A stretch of DNA of 64,000 nucleotides from Thiomonas bhubaneswarensis. GTDB lineage: Bacteria; Pseudomonadota; Gammaproteobacteria; Burkholderiales; Burkholderiaceae_C. Numbering within the stretch: position 1 is the first letter of the stretch; each line of letters opens with the position of its first letter. Under the pieces are notes generated by a model that made no database searches, was not told where the DNA came from, and saw nothing but the letters and a program-made list of their open reading frames with translations. The translations under genes and the position numbers were made by a program. Positions 26,196-35,429 of the stretch are shown here, one piece after another. Location of the stretch: NCBI RefSeq assembly GCF_001418255.1, contig NZ_LIPV01000011.1, forward strand, positions 1 through 64,000. Reading direction: 5' to 3'.

Positions 26196-29100
26196 TCACA
26201 CCACAGCTCGCGCCGTTTCCGCATTAGAGCTTGCGGACGCGTCGGTCGGCGGCTCGCGCCACTGCCGCATCAGCTCGTCCCACTGCGGCAGCACCTGCTG
26301 TAGATGACGCTGCTTGACGTGACCGTAGCCGCGGATGCTGTCGGGCAGGCGTGCGATCTGTAAGGCGAGCTGGCGGCGCGGCTCTGAAGGGTCGGCATCC
26401 AGGCCGCGCAGCAATTCGCTCACCGTGTCGCGATAGCGGGCGATCAGGGCGCGTTCCTGCTGCCGTTCGGCCGTATGCCCGAAGGGATCGAGTGCGGTGC
26501 CGCGCAGCACCTTGAGCGGCGCCAGCAGCCGGAAGGCCAGGCCCATCCACGGGCCGAACTCGCGCTTGATCAACTCGCCCTTGGCATTGCGCCGGCTCCA
26601 CAGCGGCGGCGCAAGAAAGTAATGCAGCTTGAAATCGCCTTCGAACTGCTGTTGCAGTTGTTTGGCGAAAGCCGGGTCGGACTGCAGCCGCGCCACTTCA
26701 TACTCGTCTTTGTACGCCATGAGCTTGAACAGGTTGCGCGCCACGGCCTCGGTCAACGCGGTGGATTTCAGCGGCGCCTCGGCCGCCCGCACCTGCGCCA
26801 CGAAGGCGGTGAACTGCTGCGCATAGGCGGCGTTCTGGTAGTCGGTGAGGAACCCCACTCGGCGCTTGATGATCTCGTTGAGACTGGGCCGCTTCACCAG
26901 CTCGATCACCTGTTCGGTCGCGGTGAGCGCGGCGATGGCCTGGGGGTCATGCGCGGCGTGCCGACCCCACTCGAAGGCCGCCTTGTTTTTCTCCACCTGC
27001 ACGGCGTTGAGTTCGATGGCGCGCATCAGTGCGGCATGGCCGAGCGGCACCCAGCCCTTCTGCCAGGCAAAGCCCAGCAGCATCGGGTTGGCGTAGATGG
27101 CATCGCCCAGCAGTCTTTCGGCGGCGCGCACGCAGTCGAACCCCGCCACCCTGTCGGCGCCCGCGGCCTGTTCGATGGCCTTGTGGCAGGCGGCGTCGGG
27201 GAATTGCCAGTCGGGGTTGTGGACGAAGGCCGCCGTGGGCGTGCCGTGGGTGTCGAGCGCGATGTGGGTGCGGCCCTCGCGCACCCGCGAGAGGGTTTCG
27301 CGGTCGGCGGTGACGATGGGGTCGCAGCCGAGGATGAGCTCGGCCTCGGCCGTGCCGACCCGGGTGGTGACGATCTGCTCGGGGTCGCCCGCGATGAGCA
27401 CATGGCTCCAGGTGGCGCCGCCCTTTTGCGCCAGCCCGGCGGCATCCTGCGTGACCACGCCCTTGCCCTCGATGTGCGCGGCCATGCCCAGCAGCTGGCC
27501 TATGGTGATGACACCGGTGCCGCCCACACCGGCGACGACGATGCCGTAGCAGCCGCCACCGGCCACGTCGTCACGCACCGGGTCGGGCACCTCGGGATAA
27601 GGCAGTTCGGGCATGGACGCCAGATCCGCGCCCGGCTGCGGCCTGGGTTTGCGCAGCGTGCCGCATTCCACCGTGACGAAGCTCGGGCAGAAACCCTTGA
27701 GGCAGGAAAAATCCTTGTTGCAGCTGCTCTGGTTGATGGTGCGCTTGCGGCCGAACTCGGTCTCCAGCGGTTCGACCGAGAGGCAGTTGCTCTGGTCGGA
27801 ACAGTCGCCGCAGCCCTCGCACACCAGGGGGTTGATGACCACGCGCCGCGCCGGATCGACCATCTGCCCGCGCTTGCGGCGGCGGCGCTTTTCGGTGGCG
27901 CAGGTCTGGTCGTAGATGATGATGGTGACACCGGCCTCTTCGCGCAGTTCGCGCTGAATGGCGTCGAGATCGTCGCGGTGGCGCACGGTGACGCCGCTGG
28001 CCAGACCGACGGCGTGGGCATATTTCTGCGGCGCGTCGGTCACCACCACGATGCGGCGCACGCCCTCAGCTTCAAGCTCACGGCTGATCTGCGGCACCGT
28101 CAGACCGCCCTCGACCGGCTGTCCGCCGGTCATCGCCACCGCGTCATTGAACAGAATCTTGTAGGTCGCGTTCACACCTGCAGAAATGGCCTGGCGGATG
28201 GCGAGCAGACCCGAGTGGTAGTAAGTGCCGTCGCCCAGGTTGACGAAGACGTGTTTTTCGGTGGTGAACGGCGCCTGGCCCACCCAGGCCACGCCCTCGC
28301 CGCCCATCTGGCTGAAGGTCTGCGTGGCGCGGTCCATCCACACCACCATGTAATGGCAGCCTATGCCGGCCATGCCGCGCGAGCCCTCGGGCACGCGGGT
28401 AGAGGTGTTGTGCGGGCAGCCTGAGCAGAACCAGGGCGGACGCTGGGCGTTGGCCGCAGGCGCCTGCAGGCTGCGCTCGCGCGCGTCGATCACCGCCAGA
28501 CGCTCGCGGATGCGCCGCTGCACGTCCACCCCGGCGTCGCGCAGGATGCCCAGCCGCTCCAGACGCGCGGCGATGGCGCGGGCGATGATGGCAGGCGACA
28601 GATCGGCCTTGGCCGGCAGCAGCCAGTTGACGCCGGGATTGGGCTGGCTCCATTCGCCGCCGGTGCGGTCGCCCTCGCGCTCGTCGAACTTGCCGATGAC
28701 GTTGGGCCGCACGTCTTCGCGCCAGTTGTAGAGCTCCTCCTTGAGCTGATACTCGATGACCTGGCGCTTTTCCTCGATGACGAGGATCTCCTGCAGCCCG
28801 GTGGCGAATTCGCGCGTGATGCCCGCCTCCAGCGGCCAGACCACGGCGACCTTGTGCAGCCGGATGCCGAGCTGCGCGCAGGTGTCGGCGTCTAGCCCGA
28901 GGTCGTTCAAGGCTTGCCGGGTATCGTTGTAGGCCTTGCCCGAAGCCATCAGCCCTAGGCGCGCGTGCGGGCTGTCGATGACGGTGTGGTTGAGGCGATT
29001 GGCGCGGATGTAGGCCAGCGCCGCATACCACTTCACATCCATCAGCCGCGCTTCCTGCGCCAGCGGCGTGTCGGGCAGGCGGATGTGCACGCCACCCTCG

Positions 29101-29822
29101 GGCAGCATGAAATCCTCAGGCAACAGGATGCGCACGCGGTCGGCACCCACATCCACCGCCGCGGAAGACTCCACGATTTCCTGGATGGTCTTCATGCCCG
29201 ACCAGACCCCGGCATAGCGGCTCAGGGCAAAGGCGTGCACACCCAGATCGAGAATGTCCTGCACCGAGGTGGGAAAGAACACCGGCAGTCCGCACGCCTT
29301 GAAAATATGGTCGCTCTGGTGCGCCAGGGTGGACGATTTGGCCACATGGTCATCGCCCGCTACAGCGATCACCCCACCGTGCCGCGCGGTGCCTGCGCTG
29401 TTGGCGTGCTTGAACACGTCCGAGCAACGGTCCACCCCGGGCCCCTTGCCGTACCAGATGCCGAACACCCCGTCGTACTTCTTCTTGTCGGGAAACAGGT
29501 CGAGCTGCTGCGTGCCCCACACGGCCGTGGCCGCCAGCTCCTCGTTCACCCCGGGTTTGAACACCACGTGGTTGGCTTCGAGAATCTTTTTCGCCTTCCA
29601 CAGCGCCTGGTCATAGCCACCCAGCGGCGAGCCACGATAGCCCGAGACGAAACCCGCCGTGTTGAGCCCGGCAGCGGCATCGCGCTGGCGCTGCAGCATG
29701 GGCAGACGCACCAGCGCCTGGATGCCGCTCATGAAGGCGCGGCCGGATGTGAGGGTGTATTTGTCGTCCAGCGAGATGTTCGCCAGCGCTCGACGGATGG
29801 GCTCGGGTAGGGGAGCGTTCAT
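26196..29822 (-). CDS. Fused indolepyruvate ferredoxin oxidoreductase-like 2-ketoacid oxidoreductase
   Basis: 1208 residues, fusing the alpha/beta and gamma parts of a thiamine-pyrophosphate 2-ketoacid:ferredoxin oxidoreductase; it oxidatively decarboxylates aryl or branched-chain 2-ketoacids to acyl-CoA. Order: pyrimidine-binding/alpha part (TSGRAFMSGIQALVRLPMLQ, FVSGYRGSPLGGYDQALW, AGDDHVAKSSTLAHQSDHIF), TPP-binding part (CPHNTSTRVPEGSRGMAGIG, FVNLGDGTYYHSGLLAIRQA), a ferredoxin-like cysteine cluster near residue 665 (CEGCGDCSDQSNC), and a C-terminal gamma-like domain (VAGVGGTGVITIGQLLGMAA). The length and order fit the proteobacterial fused form. Monocistronic. Confidence 0.93.
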   Translation of the reverse strand: MNAPLPEPIRRALANISLDDKYTLTSGRAFMSGIQALVRLPMLQRQRDAAAGLNTAGFVSGYRGSPLGGYDQALWKAKKILEANHVVFKPGVNEELAATAVWGTQQLDLFPDKKKYDGVFGIWYGKGPGVDRCSDVFKHANSAGTARHGGVIAVAGDDHVAKSSTLAHQSDHIFKACGLPVFFPTSVQDILDLGVHAFALSRYAGVWSGMKTIQEIVESSAAVDVGADRVRILLPEDFMLPEGGVHIRLPDTPLAQEARLMDVKWYAALAYIRANRLNHTVIDSPHARLGLMASGKAYNDTRQALNDLGLDADTCAQLGIRLHKVAVVWPLEAGITREFATGLQEILVIEEKRQVIEYQLKEELYNWREDVRPNVIGKFDEREGDRTGGEWSQPNPGVNWLLPAKADLSPAIIARAIAARLERLGILRDAGVDVQRRIRERLAVIDARERSLQAPAANAQRPPWFCSGCPHNTSTRVPEGSRGMAGIGCHYMVVWMDRATQTFSQMGGEGVAWVGQAPFTTEKHVFVNLGDGTYYHSGLLAIRQAISAGVNATYKILFNDAVAMTGGQPVEGGLTVPQISRELEAEGVRRIVVVTDAPQKYAHAVGLASGVTVRHRDDLDAIQRELREEAGVTIIIYDQTCATEKRRRRKRGQMVDPARRVVINPLVCEGCGDCSDQSNCLSVEPLETEFGRKRTINQSSCNKDFSCLKGFCPSFVTVECGTLRKPRPQPGADLASMPELPYPEVPDPVRDDVAGGGCYGIVVAGVGGTGVITIGQLLGMAAHIEGKGVVTQDAAGLAQKGGATWSHVLIAGDPEQIVTTRVGTAEAELILGCDPIVTADRETLSRVREGRTHIALDTHGTPTAAFVHNPDWQFPDAACHKAIEQAAGADRVAGFDCVRAAERLLGDAIYANPMLLGFAWQKGWVPLGHAALMRAIELNAVQVEKNKAAFEWGRHAAHDPQAIAALTATEQVIELVKRPSLNEIIKRRVGFLTDYQNAAYAQQFTAFVAQVRAAEAPLKSTALTEAVARNLFKLMAYKDEYEVARLQSDPAFAKQLQQQFEGDFKLHYFLAPPLWSRRNAKGELIKREFGPWMGLAFRLLAPLKVLRGTALDPFGHTAERQQERALIARYRDTVSELLRGLDADPSEPRRQLALQIARLPDSIRGYGHVKQRHLQQVLPQWDELMRQWREPPTDASASSNAETARAVV

Positions 29823-30029
29823 CGCCTGTCTCCTTGTTGCGCGCGCACCTCATGCGGTGGCGCTTGGGATCACCGATCGGCCGCCGATCAGGCTGGCCGG
29901 GCAAATGCGGTGCTGCACACGAGCGCAGCCCGCACGCCGTCTTGTGGACGGCGGCCGACTTTGATGCCGGTGACACGATGCTAGTGCGGCTGCAGGGGAG
30001 TGAACAGGGGGAGAAGCGATAGGCGCTTC

Positions 30030-30059
30030 GAGCTTGCGGACATGCGTCTGCGCAAGCTC
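30030..30059 (-). terminator. Hairpin just after the Tat lipoprotein stop
   Basis: GAGCTTGCG (30030-30038) and CGCAAGCTC (30051-30059) form a perfect 9-bp stem with a 12-base loop, ending 9 bases downstream of the stop codon at 30069 on the minus strand. No T-run follows, so it may be a 3'-end-stabilising hairpin rather than an intrinsic terminator. Confidence 0.45.
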
Positions 30060-30068
30060 TTCAGACGA

Positions 30069-31688
30069 TCAGCCGAAGGACGGCAGGGTCAGTACATAGG
30101 TGTCGATGGCGGCGTTGGGGTTGACCGTCGGATTGCTCGGGTCGCCATCGCCCCAGTCGCTGTTGAACAGAATGCGCGTGCCGCTGGTGCTGAAGGTCAC
30201 GTTCGGCTGCGCCCAGTAGTTGCTCTGCGACGCATTGCTGTAATTGCCGGTGGAGCGATGGTGGGCGATACGCCAGGTGGTGCCGTTGGTCAGGTTGGTG
30301 ATCATCAGCTCCTGATCGAGGATGGTGCAGGGGTTGGCGGTCGGCCCGCTGTTGCCACTGCTGCCCGGCGTGGCCTGACCGTTGCTGCCGGTGCCGTAGA
30401 TGTTGCCCGTCATCCCGGTGACAACCCACGAAGGGTTTTTCCACGCGGTCGAGCCACTGAGTGACCCCGTGACCGGATAACCCCAGCCGCTGGATTCGCC
30501 CACATAGTTGAAGACCTGGCCGGTGTTGATGTTGCAGACGATGACGTTGCCATTGCCGCCGGTGTTGCGGCTGAACTGCGAACCCACCAGCAGGTCGTTG
30601 CCGTTGGCGTCCATCGCGGTGTCGCAATGCTCGTTGGTGTCGAAGTTCACCATGCGAAGCAGCTTGCCGGTGGTCGCGTCGAAAATGCCCGATTGCGTGG
30701 TGGGGGTCGATTCGAGATTCGTGGCGGCAGCGCCATTCCAGATGAAGAACTTGCCTGACACGGAAGGGAACGGCGTCGATCCCCGCGCCTGCGGTTGCGG
30801 AATGGTCGAGTCGTAAATCGTGAACGCGCCCGTCGCCTCGTTGAAACCGAACACCCACATGCCCAGCTCGCCCGCGACATTGCCGATCGGCCCGCCAAAC
30901 GCCCCCAGGCCCCAGACTCTCTGTCCCAGAGAGTTCACCCCCAGCGCGAACGGATAACCGCAACGCACACCCGTCACGCCAGACGGGCAACCCGGCGGCA
31001 GTCCGTTGGGCAGGAAACTGTGAATGATGGTCTTGGCACCGGTTTCGACGTTGATCGCGGTGAGGTCGGCCAGATTGGTGCTTCCCGACGAATGATTGTC
31101 GATGTAGCGCAGCGTGGCTGGGTCTTGGTGATCCCAATAGAACTGCTCGACGTCACCCGGGTTGATGTCGAGGAACTTGATGAAGGCGTAAGTCGTGCCG
31201 TCGTACATGGCCCAGCCTTGTTGCCCACCGGTCTGCGCCGTGGAACCCGGCACGTACAGGATGAAGCGGGTTTCGTCGCAGTTCCAGGCCATCGCCGTGG
31301 GATAGGCCGGGGCGACGCAGAGATTCTTGAAGTCGGCCACGCAGTCGGTGATGCGGGTGATCTTGAGGCCGAAGTCGGGGTCGGTGACGGTTTGGCCCTT
31401 GGCAGGTTTGGCCAGCTTGCTGTAGGGCACAGGGTTCATGCCCACTTGTTTCAGACCGACGGAGAGATCCTGTCCAACGGGCACGACGTAGGGCGTGGTG
31501 CTTGCCGGGGTGGTCGATACCGGGCTGGTACTTGCCGGGGTGGCTCCACCGGGTGTCGCGGCCACTGCGCCGGCCGATCCGGTGCTGGCTGTGCTGGTTC
31601 CTCCCCCGCCGCCGCAGGCGGCGAGCGAGCCTACCGCTGGAATGGCGAGAAGGGATTTCTGGATGAAAAGACGACGGGACGGCTGCAT
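30069..31688 (-). CDS. Tat-exported lipoprotein, probable beta-propeller
   Basis: 539 residues. The N-terminus has a twin-arginine signal (SRRLFIQKSLLAIPAVGSL) ending in the lipobox LAAC, then a Gly run and a low-complexity Ala/Thr/Ser/Pro linker to about residue 75. The rest repeats blocks of the kind seen in TolB-like propellers (LKITRITDC, MAWNCDETRFILYVPGS, AMYDGTTYAFIKFLDINPGD, LTAINVETGAKTIIHSFLP, GIFDATTGKLLRMVNFDTNE, ITNLTNGTTWRIAHHRSTG, VTFSTSGTRILFNSDWGDGD). No catalytic motif is recognised. ATG 31688 is preceded by GGAGT; a strong hairpin lies in its 5' leader. Confidence 0.7.
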   Translation of the reverse strand: MQPSRRLFIQKSLLAIPAVGSLAACGGGGGTSTASTGSAGAVAATPGGATPASTSPVSTTPASTTPYVVPVGQDLSVGLKQVGMNPVPYSKLAKPAKGQTVTDPDFGLKITRITDCVADFKNLCVAPAYPTAMAWNCDETRFILYVPGSTAQTGGQQGWAMYDGTTYAFIKFLDINPGDVEQFYWDHQDPATLRYIDNHSSGSTNLADLTAINVETGAKTIIHSFLPNGLPPGCPSGVTGVRCGYPFALGVNSLGQRVWGLGAFGGPIGNVAGELGMWVFGFNEATGAFTIYDSTIPQPQARGSTPFPSVSGKFFIWNGAAATNLESTPTTQSGIFDATTGKLLRMVNFDTNEHCDTAMDANGNDLLVGSQFSRNTGGNGNVIVCNINTGQVFNYVGESSGWGYPVTGSLSGSTAWKNPSWVVTGMTGNIYGTGSNGQATPGSSGNSGPTANPCTILDQELMITNLTNGTTWRIAHHRSTGNYSNASQSNYWAQPNVTFSTSGTRILFNSDWGDGDPSNPTVNPNAAIDTYVLTLPSFG

Positions 31689-31720
31689 GGTGTGACTCCA
31701 AAATGGGTGGTTGCGCAGGC

Positions 31721-31746
31721 GGAATGCCTCTGCAGCGAGGCATTCC
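31721..31746 (-). promoter_or_regulatory. Perfect 10-bp hairpin in the 5' leader of the Tat lipoprotein gene
   Basis: GGAATGCCTC (31721-31730) and GAGGCATTCC (31737-31746) pair perfectly around TGCAGC, 32 bases before the ATG at 31688. Further upstream (about 31840-31870) is an AT-rich stretch with a C/G run that may hold the promoter. The hairpin may act as an operator or an mRNA structure. Confidence 0.4.
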
Positions 31747-31924
31747 GTGCCGCGTGAACCACGCAAAACCAGGCGAAGTCACAGGCCGTCTTCTGGCAAC
31801 CCGGGCGGGCGAAAAAGGTCACACCGCCGACTTAGACAAAGGACTTATACCCTATTTGAGGGGGTTTTTTCCGCGGCGTCTGTATCTGAAAGTAAAAGAT
31901 GCATCATTTTCTACGCCTGCAGGG

Positions 31925-32527
31925 TCACTGCTGCTGGCACACCGTGTTGGTGTTCTGCAGGAAGTTGGTCACCGTGGCCTGGCGGCCCTTGAACCAGACC
32001 TGAAAGGCGCTGTTGCGGTAGCGGGCGCCATCGGCGGAGACGGTCTGGTCAAGGGTGAGATTGCCCAGCGCCGTCTGCAGGGTGACCGACACGTCGCCAA
32101 AGGTGGCGATGAAGGAGCTGCCATCCTGACAGTTGAAGCGCACCGCGCCGGGCGGCAAGGCCGGAGCGTTCGAGGGCGGTGCCGACTCGGACTGGGCAGG
32201 CGGGGGTGGCGCCACCGCCGCGCTGGGCGCACTCGCAGCGGGCGCGACGCCGGACGGCCCGAGCGGCTGCACCGTGATCGGCGCGCTCGGCGCCAGCGGC
32301 TGCGCTTCGCTCGGCGGCGGCTGGACGGGCTGCGGCGTCACGGGCGCATAGGTCGAGGGCGGCACGGTCACGCGCGGCGCGGGCGGGTTGAGCTGCTGCA
32401 CCGGCGCGGGCTGGTTGAGGTTGACCGGGGTCGCACACCCCCCCAGGGCCAGGGCACCCAGGGCAGCGAGTGCCGCGCTCAAGCGCAGGGGACGATGGAC
32501 GACAGGCGATGGAGGGTGACGATGCAT
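31925..32527 (-). CDS. Lipoprotein with MliC-like lysozyme-inhibitor domain
   Basis: 200 residues. A lipoprotein signal peptide ends in LGGC (Cys near residue 31), followed by a long Pro/Ala/Gln-rich linker (about 35-130). The C-terminal domain of about 70 residues resembles MliC/PliC C-type lysozyme inhibitors: VRFNCQDGSSFIATF, VSVTLQTALGNLTLDQTVSA, DGARYRNSAFQVWFKG, QATVTNFLQ, with Cys in FNC and the terminal VCQQQ available for the usual disulfide. It probably protects peptidoglycan at the outer membrane. ATG 32527 starts the signal peptide; the open frame upstream is ignored. Confidence 0.78.
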   Translation of the reverse strand: MHRHPPSPVVHRPLRLSAALAALGALALGGCATPVNLNQPAPVQQLNPPAPRVTVPPSTYAPVTPQPVQPPPSEAQPLAPSAPITVQPLGPSGVAPAASAPSAAVAPPPPAQSESAPPSNAPALPPGAVRFNCQDGSSFIATFGDVSVTLQTALGNLTLDQTVSADGARYRNSAFQVWFKGRQATVTNFLQNTNTVCQQQ

Positions 32528-32578
32528 GCGTGGGCTCCCGAAGACTTTGGCGCAAATTGAACCATACAAACGCGCCTG

Positions 32579-32666
32579 GGAGCCTGTCGGGCTTGAGGCG
32601 CGGAAGGCGAAAATGGGCATGGGGATGCCATGTGGCAGCCCGCGATCCTCAAGTCCGACAGGCTCC
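32579..32666. repeat. Large imperfect inverted repeat (REP-like)
   Basis: 20-base arms at 32579-32598 and 32647-32666 are complementary except at one position, separated by 48 bases that can pair further (CGCGG with CCGCG; GGCAT with ATGCC). It lies just upstream of the MliC-like gene in a gap of about 250 bases before comEC. No T-run follows, so it looks more like a dispersed palindromic element than a terminator. Confidence 0.6.
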
Positions 32667-32778
32667 TCGCCCCACCGTATGACGCGGCGCAACTGTAGAG
32701 ACTTGTAAAGCTGACATCATGCATAGCTTGCAATCTTGCGATCGCGCTTGACCTCAGGCGCTTCCGAAGGAACCCGTC

Positions 32779-35301
32779 TTGCCGACCTTTGCCCTTGCCG
32801 TCCTGCTGGGCTGTGCGCTGCAGACCGCGCAGGCTGCGCTGTGGCCGCAGCCGGTTTATGTCGCGCAGACGGCAGCCGGTGCCGCAGCGACTCTGGCGCT
32901 GATCGGCTGGCGCGGCCGCCGTGGCGGTAGGCCTTGCCAGCGGCGCCTCGCGCGTCTGGGCGTGCAGGCCTTGCTCGCGCTCGGCGGGGCGATGCTGGCC
33001 TTCGGCATGGCGGGCTGGCGAGCGCATCCGCTGCTGGCCGACCGGCTCGACCCGGCACTGGAATCTCAAGTGGTGCAGGTGCGCGGCGTGGTGACCGACC
33101 TGCCCGTGCTCTACCCCGACGCGACGCGCTTCGTCCTCGACGTCACGCAGGCCCCGCCCGGGGTGCCGGACAGGCTATCGCTCAGCTGGTACGCAAAGCG
33201 GCCACGCAACGGGCCCGCTGAGGCGCCACCGCGCGTGCATCCAGGTCAGATCTGGCAATTCTCCGTGCGGCTCAAGCGCCCGCACGGCTATGCCAACCCG
33301 GGCGGCAACGATGCCGAACTGAGCTTGTTCCGCGACGGCATCGGCGCCACCGGCACGGTCAGCCGCATGGGCCCGCCGCCGCAACGGCTTGGCATGCGCC
33401 ACGACCCCGCCGACTGGGTCGCCCAACTGCGTGACCACCTGCGCCAGCGCATGATGGCCGCGTTGCAGGGGCCGCCCGGCCCCCTCCCAACCTCCCCCAC
33501 TGCCGGGGGAGGTGAGAACAGTGCTTCGCACACGCTACGGATGCCCCTCCCCGCAGCGGGCACCGTCATCGCCCTGGCGCTGGGCGACCAGGCCGCCATC
33601 ACCGCCAGCGACTGGGCCACTTACCGCATCACCGGGGTCGCGCACCTGATGAGCATCTCGGGCCTGCACATCACCCTGCTGGCCTGGCTGGCGATGCGGC
33701 TGATCAGCGCGGCCTGGCGGCAGACGGCCCGCCTGCGTCGCCCGTGGACGCTGGTGCTGCCCGCGCCCACCGTGGCGGCCTGGGGGGCGCTGGTCACGGC
33801 CACCGCTTATGCCGTGGTCGCGGGCTGGGGCGTGCCCGCGCAGCGCACCCTGCTGATGCTGGCGGTGGTGCTGATCCTGCGCCAGCGTGGGCTGCGCGCG
33901 GACTGGCGTGACGTGATGGCGCTGGCGCTCACCGCCGTGCTGCTGTGGGACCCGTGGGCGGTGCGGCAGGCCGGATTCTGGCTGTCCTTCGTCGCGGTGG
34001 GCATGCTGTTCGTCGCCGCCGACCGCGGGCGGCCCGAGGGCCTGGGTGCCGATGCGGCCCGGCCGCCGTGGTGGCGGCGGGTCTGGCTGCGGCTGCGCGA
34101 GGCCAGCCGCACGCAGTGGGTCGCCACCCTGGCGCTGGCACCGCTCACGCTGTTGTTCTTCCAGCAGATCGCGCTGCTCTCGCCTCTGGCCAATGCCCTG
34201 GCCATTCCCGTCGTCACCATGGGCGTGGCGCCGCTGGCGGTGGGCGGCCTGCTGTTGCCGTCGCCGCTGGACGGCTGGGTCTGGCGCCTCGCCGCGTGGA
34301 TTCAGCAAGGGTTGGATGTCGCGCTGCGGCATCTGGCCGACTGGCCGCTGGCGCAATGGCATGCCGCCGCGCCCGATGCCCTCACCCTGGGTCTGGCCGC
34401 GCTGGGCGTGCTGGCGTTGGCGCTGCCGTGGGGTTGGCGGCTGCGCGCGCCGGGGCTGTTGCTGCTGGTGCCGCTGGCCAGCAACCCCGGCACCGCGCCC
34501 GCACAGGGCGAGACGGAGCTGTGGTTCGCCGATGTCGGCCAGGGCATGGCGGTGGTGGTGCGCACCGCGCGCCACACCCTGCTGTTTGATACCGGGCCGC
34601 AGCAGGCGCCAGGGGTGGACGCCGGCGGGCGCGTGCTGCTGCCGCTGCTGCACAGCCTGGGCGTGCGGCGTCTGGACCGCGTGGTGGTGAGCCACGACGA
34701 CAGCGACCACGCCGGCGGCGCGGCCACCATCGCCCGCGCCCACCCCAAGGCCGAGCTGCTGACCTCGGCGCCACCACAGGCTGCTGCGCGCTACGGTCTG
34801 AGCAAGGTCCACGCCTGCGCCGCCGGGCAACGCTGGACCTGGGACGGCGTGGACTTTCGCATCATCAGCCCGCTGCCTGAGGAGCTGCCGCGCAACGACA
34901 ACGCCGCCTCCTGCGTGCTGCATGTGAGCGCGCGCGGCGCCTCGGCGCTGCTCACCGGCGACATCGACCAGCCGCAGGAACGCGCGCTGCACGCGGCTGA
35001 GGCGCTGCCCTATGCCGATGTGCTGTTGGTGCCGCACCACGGCAGCAAAACCTCGTCGAGCGACGCCCTGCTCGACGCCGTGATGCCCCGCGCCGCGGTG
35101 GTGCAGGCGGGCTACCGCAACGCCCACGGCCATCCGCATCCGCTGGTGGTCGAGCGCTACTCCGCGCGCGGCATCGCGCTGTGGCGCACCGATCTTCAGG
35201 GCGCGCTTCGCTGGCGCGACGAAGCGCCCGATACCTTTGTCGCCTGGCGGGCGCAACAGCCGCACTATTGGAGCGCGCAGCAAGAAGCATCCTCCGACTG
35301 A
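32779..35301 (+). CDS. comEC: DNA internalization protein ComEC/Rec2
   Basis: Inner-membrane channel for single-stranded DNA uptake in transformation. 840 residues from a TTG at 32779 preceded by GAAGGA at good spacing. N-terminal membrane helices and an OB-like domain (VVQVRGVVTDLPVLYPDATR) are followed by the competence domain (VIALALGDQAAI, HLMSISGLHITLLAWLAM, GWGVPAQRTLLMLAVVL, RQAGFWLSFVAVGMLF). The C-terminal metallo-beta-lactamase domain has DVGQGMAVVVRT, VVSHDDSDHAGG, LLTGDID and VPHHGSKTSSS. Residues about 230-260 (GPLPTSPTAGGGENSASH) interrupt the conserved region and coincide with a palindrome at 33491-33512. Confidence 0.93.
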   Translation: MPTFALAVLLGCALQTAQAALWPQPVYVAQTAAGAAATLALIGWRGRRGGRPCQRRLARLGVQALLALGGAMLAFGMAGWRAHPLLADRLDPALESQVVQVRGVVTDLPVLYPDATRFVLDVTQAPPGVPDRLSLSWYAKRPRNGPAEAPPRVHPGQIWQFSVRLKRPHGYANPGGNDAELSLFRDGIGATGTVSRMGPPPQRLGMRHDPADWVAQLRDHLRQRMMAALQGPPGPLPTSPTAGGGENSASHTLRMPLPAAGTVIALALGDQAAITASDWATYRITGVAHLMSISGLHITLLAWLAMRLISAAWRQTARLRRPWTLVLPAPTVAAWGALVTATAYAVVAGWGVPAQRTLLMLAVVLILRQRGLRADWRDVMALALTAVLLWDPWAVRQAGFWLSFVAVGMLFVAADRGRPEGLGADAARPPWWRRVWLRLREASRTQWVATLALAPLTLLFFQQIALLSPLANALAIPVVTMGVAPLAVGGLLLPSPLDGWVWRLAAWIQQGLDVALRHLADWPLAQWHAAAPDALTLGLAALGVLALALPWGWRLRAPGLLLLVPLASNPGTAPAQGETELWFADVGQGMAVVVRTARHTLLFDTGPQQAPGVDAGGRVLLPLLHSLGVRRLDRVVVSHDDSDHAGGAATIARAHPKAELLTSAPPQAAARYGLSKVHACAAGQRWTWDGVDFRIISPLPEELPRNDNAASCVLHVSARGASALLTGDIDQPQERALHAAEALPYADVLLVPHHGSKTSSSDALLDAVMPRAAVVQAGYRNAHGHPHPLVVERYSARGIALWRTDLQGALRWRDEAPDTFVAWRAQQPHYWSAQQEASSD
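33481..33560 (+). repeat. In-frame palindromic insertion within comEC
   Basis: CCTCCCCC (33491-33498) and GGGGGAGG (33505-33512) form a perfect 8-bp stem with loop ACTGCC. The surrounding sequence encodes a low-complexity segment (LPTSPTAGGGENSASHTLR) placed between MMAALQG and the conserved VIALALGDQAAI of ComEC. The reading frame stays open, so the element behaves as a tolerated in-frame insertion. Boundaries are approximate. Confidence 0.6.
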
Positions 35302-35429
35302 CCGCTAGTTGACGCCGATCAGCGCAGCGCCGCTGCGTCATCGCGCTGTCACATGGCCCCCACGGTTGGCCTGTATCTTGCTAACCTCGCTGCACAGGTC
35401 TGCCCAGACGGCCGCTTCGAGAGACGACG

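Noticed and set aside
26475-28424. 649-codon open frame on the plus strand opposite the indolepyruvate oxidoreductase gene
   Set aside because: Low-complexity His/Arg/Gly-rich translation typical of antisense in high-GC DNA; the opposite strand encodes an unmistakable enzyme.
33535-35283. 582-codon open frame opposite comEC
   Set aside because: Gln/Arg/His-rich with no domain; comEC on the plus strand has all expected motifs.
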